Shown here: in pieces, positions 59,217 through 64,000 of the stretch
Layout: each line of letters begins with the position of its first letter
Position numbering within the stretch: position 1 is the first letter of the stretch
Assembly: GCA_019914945.1 (NCBI GenBank)
Contig: CM034112.1
Coordinates: 3,805,001-3,869,000, forward strand
Origin: Typha latifolia
Lineage: Eukaryota > Streptophyta > Magnoliopsida > Poales > Typhaceae
Length of the DNA: 64,000 nucleotides
Direction of reading: 5' to 3'
Position numbers and translations under genes: made by a program
The notes under the pieces: model-generated
Told to the model about the DNA's origin: nothing
Database searches by the model: none
Seen by the model: the letters and a program-made list of their open reading frames with translations, nothing else

Positions 59217-60989
59217 TTGACACTCTCAGTGGGACTCACTTCACCCCTCATCTTTGTATTTGATTTTTTATACTAATATTTTTTCCCTTTGACAAAGGAT
59301 ATGACACAAATCTTTATGGATGCAACCATCACTATTCGTTTCAGTGACATGTGGTTCGACATTCCTATGGTGGGTGCTATATTGCCGTCAACTACTCCAA
59401 TATCGATAGTCTCTCATTACACCAAAGGAGCAATCCCATAAGAACACCCAACTAAAGATGGCATCAAATTTTTTTACAAAATAAAAGAAATTAAGTGGAC
59501 ATCCCATCGTCACCATCAACTCATACTCTAGCAACTGTAGTTATAATGCTGGAATCACCACCTTGCAATAACTGACAAAAGAAGATCTTTTTGAACGGGT
59601 TCCAAAACTGTCAAGAAGAGAATATATCTCTTTGCCAATAAAGAAAATCCTCTTTAATAATCTAGAAACTCTTCAAAAGGGTAAAGAAATACTTTCTTCC
59701 ACCAATATAAAGGAATTGTCAAATAATGATGGATTCATTTCGGTCTTCTCTAAACAAATAAAGAAGATCATCAAACAATAATGTTACACTTCACAATAAT
59801 TAGCGCCAAGAGTTTTCACTCCAAGAATTGTCCAGTTGGGCTTTTTTATCCCGAATTGCACCCCTCTTTCTACTATTTACCATGATAGACATGAGGAATT
59901 TGATCAAGGTAAATATGGTATTTGAAAGTTAAAAGTTTGTCCCAATCTTCATATTCCTTTATAAAATCACATTCAATTTCTTCAAAATATCATAAATTAT
60001 TTATTTGTAAACCTTGGATTGATTCTATTTTAAATAAGAGCAATCCAAATTTGTTTAATATACTTTGTCGTTATGCACATCTTCTTCATACAAAATATGA
60101 ATGCAAACAAGAGTACCAACAAGCAAACTTTCACAATGATCAAGTAATATTCAATGATTACATCAACTAATGCTTGAAGAAGTTGTCCATTAAAGAAAAT
60201 TGCAAGATGAGCTGCAGCAATAACTCTGTTGTTCATCAATCTTTTTCTAAAGACTCTACTTCAACTTCAAATATAGAGAGTTCTACTAAGAAAACGAGTC
60301 ATGATCATTGTGTACATCGTTCACCTCATTTTGTTGCCACTAGATAGCATCCATATTACCAAATAGAGGTATCACCAAAAAGATCCTCAAGTAAGGGGTA
60401 TCATGGTTACATTATAGACAAATCTAAGAAGAGTTAATCACTAAGAAAGAGCAATGTGTTAGTCACAAAACATATTATAAAGCAATCTAAGAAGAGTTAG
60501 TCACTAAGAAAGACAAAAAAGAGTTAGTCACAAAACATTGCAAAAGACATCATCAAAGACAACTTTTTCTATACTCTCTTTGCCATGCCTGTTGAAATCT
60601 AAGATGAGACGGTCTCAACCGCAAGTAGTACATCTTCAACTGTTCCAGCAAAGAAAAAGGAAGAACCACCGGGAGTGCTAATCATAGGCCTTAGACTAGA
60701 ATTCAAACTCTTTCTACTAATAGTAGGGACAATGATTTACATATTGATATTCCTAATAAATTCAACAGATGAAAATAAATTTCCTCTACTTCTAAAATCT
60801 CCAATGCAACGGCCTTCATCAATTGTACATTATCAAGTTCTTGCCACCTCCTTGGAAGAGGATGAGCAATTAAAGAATGCTTTGCAATAAAAAGAGAGTA
60901 AAGTCACAAATTTGAAGGCCCAAGTGCCTCAAGAGCGAAATCCAGAAGATAATAATGGATCATTTTCTTCTTATAATTCACCTCCTCAA

Positions 60990-61700
60990 CATCAACAAAA
61001 AATGGTACCTTTGGATATCGTGCAACAGTTGATAGCTGAAAATGTTAGAATATATCATATGCAAACTCATTATGCGATGAAATCGGGTTATACAAAACCA
61101 TATCCCGTTGAAATCGATATGGTACCAATTCTTCTAAATTATAGACAACCTCAATTTGCTAAGTTTAATAGAAATGAATCTCCACACAAATATCTTGCTT
61201 ACTTTCTTGTAGCTTGTCAAGACACTGTCCATAATAGTGCTCTTCTTCTGCGATAATTTGTTCAAACACTCTCTAGACTAGCATTTACATGGTATAATAA
61301 GTTACCTCTAGGATTTATTGTCACTTAGGAACAAATGTAAGAAGCCTTTCTTCGACACTTTTAATAGTACTCAAAAGATTGTTGAAATTACAAAACTTAC
61401 TCAAACTGAACAAGGAACACTTAAAAAGGCTGCTACTTTCACTAATAGATTGAGAAACTTTGAGCCTTCATTGTCCATAACCTATTGTTGAACTAGAAGC
61501 TATTAACAACTTGCGCCCAAAAATGATAGTATATTTACAAGGTGTTCGTCCACTCATATTTGAAGAACTAAAGTTAGAGATATAGAAAATTTTCTTAATT
61601 TTATAACACGAAGAACAAAAGGAATGACAAATGTGCTTAATCACACTAAACGAGAAAAAACTCAATTAAAAACTTTCAAGCAAAAAGAAGTTTTTGTTGC
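60990..61700 (+). pseudogene. Gypsy gag remnant (Retrotrans_gag)
   Basis: The sequence VQQLIAENVR, SGYTKPYPVEID, FAKFNRNESPHKYLAYFLVA and, past a stop, FVQTLSRLAFTWYNKLPLGF corresponds to the plant Gypsy gag domain. Stops at 61257, about 61330 and further on show it is broken. Confidence 0.82.
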
Positions 61701-62689
61701 ACAAGATCAACCTTAGTTTAAAGAATCTTTATCACAATCAATTCCAAAAAGGCCAAAAACTCTTAGAGAAAGGAAAGAAAAAGAATATTCTTTTCCAAGA
61801 GAAGAAGTGACAGAATATTTAAGAAGACTATACTCCTTCGACACCTCCCATAGGTGAGGTTGAACTTGAATATACTCTACATGCTCCTTTTTATGTTCTT
61901 ATGGACTATTATGCAAGATCACACCATATGGTACCTTTATTACGATGCTTATGGTCCACATTGAATGAATTATAGCATCCATGCACATATGATGATGAAT
62001 CTATGTCTAATACAGAATCACAATATGATCATTATAGGAGATCATATATATAGACAAAAAAAGAAACAAGCCTTTAGGCAAAGAATTAGAGTTACTAAGT
62101 TTGATCCTCTAAAGTTTTTGCCTCCTCTAAATTGGCAATTAAAACCAAAGACTTTTAAGATCCCTAAATATAAAATCTTAAAAAAGGTGATGCAATATGA
62201 AGAGATATAAGGATATATTGACCAACTGTCTAGAGATCTCTAAACCAGAAAATCATATGTTCCAAATAACGAGTGAGAAAACTATTCTTACCATGCTATA
62301 AGAATCTTTGACGAAGATGATGGTTCTCTTTATTTTCTAGAAGAAGAGCCAGCTGAAGTTCACGAGATCATCACCCGTTCTAGACGTTGGCTTCCTAACT
62401 CTTGTCCTCCACCGCCAAAGGAAAATGAACAAGTCCCATAAGCAATGTCAAATGTAAACTCTAATGAGTCTGTTAAATATAATGTAATTACTTATTTTTA
62501 AAAAAAATACCAGCATTACTTAGTGTGCATGATGCCTTTTGTTTTTCTGTTGATCTTTGCAAATATCTCATCACAACTTTATCCTTCCTTTTTTAATGAC
62601 TATAGAATGGAAGTCTCTTAGACTAAGACTCAAATAGCTACAAATTTTAATATTGAATTCACAAATGATGATTTATTATAAGGATCAAA

Positions 62690-64000
62690 GTTACATAATG
62701 GAACTTTGCTAGTAATAGAAGAAATTGATGATATGCCTATATCTAGGATAATGTTAAATTGTGGTTCTATTATCAATCTTCTACCACTTCCAATATTTCA
62801 TAATCTTGGATATACTACAAAAGATTTAACACCAAACAATATTATTGTCCAAGGCTTTAATCAAATTGGCCAGCAAACATTAGGCTCTATTTGCCTAATA
62901 TTAAAACTTCAAGAATTAGTGGCAAGCATCATCTTTCGTGTCATAGATGCTTGTACATCTTATAATGCTTTATTAGGATGACTTTGGCTTCATGAATATA
63001 AAGTTATTCCTTCAACACTTCATTAATGCTTAAGTATCCAACATCTGAAGGCCATGCAAAGAGAATATTTGCTGACACAACCTTTTACAACAACAAAAAT
63101 ATTTTATGCTAATGCAAAATTTTATCTAGAACTAGCTTTAGATTTAAAAAAAGCCTCCTCTAACACATCCATTAAAAATGGGATTTATCAAAAAATTTAC
63201 TATGGAAGTACAACAAGGAAAAAAAAACCTCCTCCTAAAAAGAAGATATATAGGTACATTCCAAGTAATCAAAGAAAGCCAAATGATCCAATATTTCAAA
63301 TTATTGAAGAATAACTTTCTTCAAGTTTCTTTAAAGATTTTCCAACGCCACTAGTGAAGATTGTTCCATTAGCTATTTTGCCAGATAAAAAAGACATACC
63401 ATTCACAAAAAGTAAAAAAAAGTTGAAGAAGATAAATCAATTTATTCAACTTATTCCATCTATTTTAGCTACTTCAATAGATATAAGTTCATCTCTTTCC
63501 ATAATCTTCTATGATTATAAGATGTCTCAAATCAGATATGATATCAACACTGGTAAATGATTGTGTGAAGGTCGTGGTAAGAAGAAATCATTTGAAGAAA
63601 TCATTTCTTTAGGTCAAAAGAAAGCTTTTCAATATGATGAAGAATTACCACTTTCAAAGACCCGACTTGATTTTGAAGTTCAAGTATATGATCTCAACAG
63701 ATTTTGACAACCTTCAAAAAGCTTTTGCTTAACTAGAGGATAGAGGACAAGCAATAGTTGAGGACTTAGAAGAAATCAATTTGGGGGCAGAAGATGAGCG
63801 ATGTTCTACTTTATTAGAACCCATATAAAAAATGAGGAAAGAGAAAGATATATCACATTTCTTCGTCAAAATAACGATGTCTTTGATTAGAACTATAAAA
63901 AGATGCCTAGCTTAGATACAAATTTTGTCGTCTATCACTTGGCTATAAAAGAAGATGTCCATCTGGTGAAACAGCCTTAGAGACGTTTTCAACCTGAACT
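62690..64000 (+). pseudogene. Gypsy protease and RT start, remnant
   Basis: Protease-like part at about 62700-63030 (ISRIMLNCGSIINLLPL, IIVQGFNQIGQQTLGSI, DACTSYNALLG). The catalytic Asp expected in the LDxGS motif is Asn here (LNCGS), and a stop follows at 62982. A linker with RYIPSNQRKPNDPIFQI follows, then GQAIVEDLEEINLG and traces of the RT start (LAIKEDVH-like, RRFQPEL) up to the window edge. Confidence 0.8.

Larger units (their letters stand above)
59217..64000 (+). mobile_element. Decayed Ty3/Gypsy retrotransposon, running off the right edge
   Basis: TTTGACACTCTCAGTGGGAC at about 59218 resembles a mutated Gypsy primer-binding site and leader (TTTGGCGCC...GTGGG). It is followed by gag, aspartic-protease and the start of RT in Gypsy order, all with many stops and frame changes. 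The 3' half lies outside the window. The lineage is possibly Tat/Athila-like, but this is not certain. Confidence 0.82.

Overview
This is a piece of nuclear genome from a flowering plant. The genes are split by introns, the spacers are AT-rich, the 5' leaders carry (CT)n/(GA)n runs, and LTR retrotransposons, LINEs, hAT-like elements and MITEs are everywhere. The GC-rich first exons and GC-rich intronless ADC gene, against AT-rich introns, plus kilobase-size introns, lean towards a monocot. That is an inference; no species can be named from sequence alone.

Five host genes are present, all on the minus strand: (1) bases 351-1544, the 5' part of a group-I bZIP factor like Arabidopsis bZIP29/30, running off the left edge and carrying an apparent 1-nt frameshift in exon 1; (2) 15723-17657, an intronless E-class PPR protein resembling At2g36980; (3) 18224-25156, a six-exon aldo-keto reductase of the NADP-dependent sorbitol-6-phosphate dehydrogenase/aldose-6-phosphate reductase type; (4) 34122-46838, a nine-exon alpha/beta-hydrolase with an HX4D motif, like the At4g24160 lysophosphatidic acid acyltransferase (CGI-58 relative); (5) 49786-51915, an intronless arginine decarboxylase. 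Splice sites for the multi-exon genes were placed by eye and all phases add up. Apart from ADC (polyamines) and the reductase (sugar alcohols), both metabolic, the genes share no evident pathway.

The rest is mostly transposon. A decayed Ty1/Copia element (about 5286-10730) has a 5' LTR that lost its U3 and a 3' LTR carrying a 63-bp tandem repeat; it abuts a decayed LINE (10731-about 14770). Between the reductase and the acyltransferase lie nested solo LTRs: an outer one (26277-29908, target duplication AGAAG) interrupted by an inner one (26462-29333, target duplication CTAGT) that contains five tandem hairpins. A LINE-type ORF1 fragment, a non-autonomous hAT element with an 8-bp target duplication (31417-32251) and low-complexity repeats follow. 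To the right of ADC are MITE and hAT remnants, two LINE tails (56400-57140 minus; 57930-58420 plus) and a decayed Ty3/Gypsy element from about 59217 to the right edge.

The most interesting pattern is a small hAT-like family with clear 8-bp target duplications, present three times and always inside introns. Two copies sit in opposite orientation around exons 4 and 5 of the acyltransferase gene, the geometry that can favour back-splicing or exon skipping. Close by, a 77-bp tandem duplication copies the end of exon 2 with its splice donor. I saw no CRISPR array, operon or virus-derived gene set, and no clearly new protein system.
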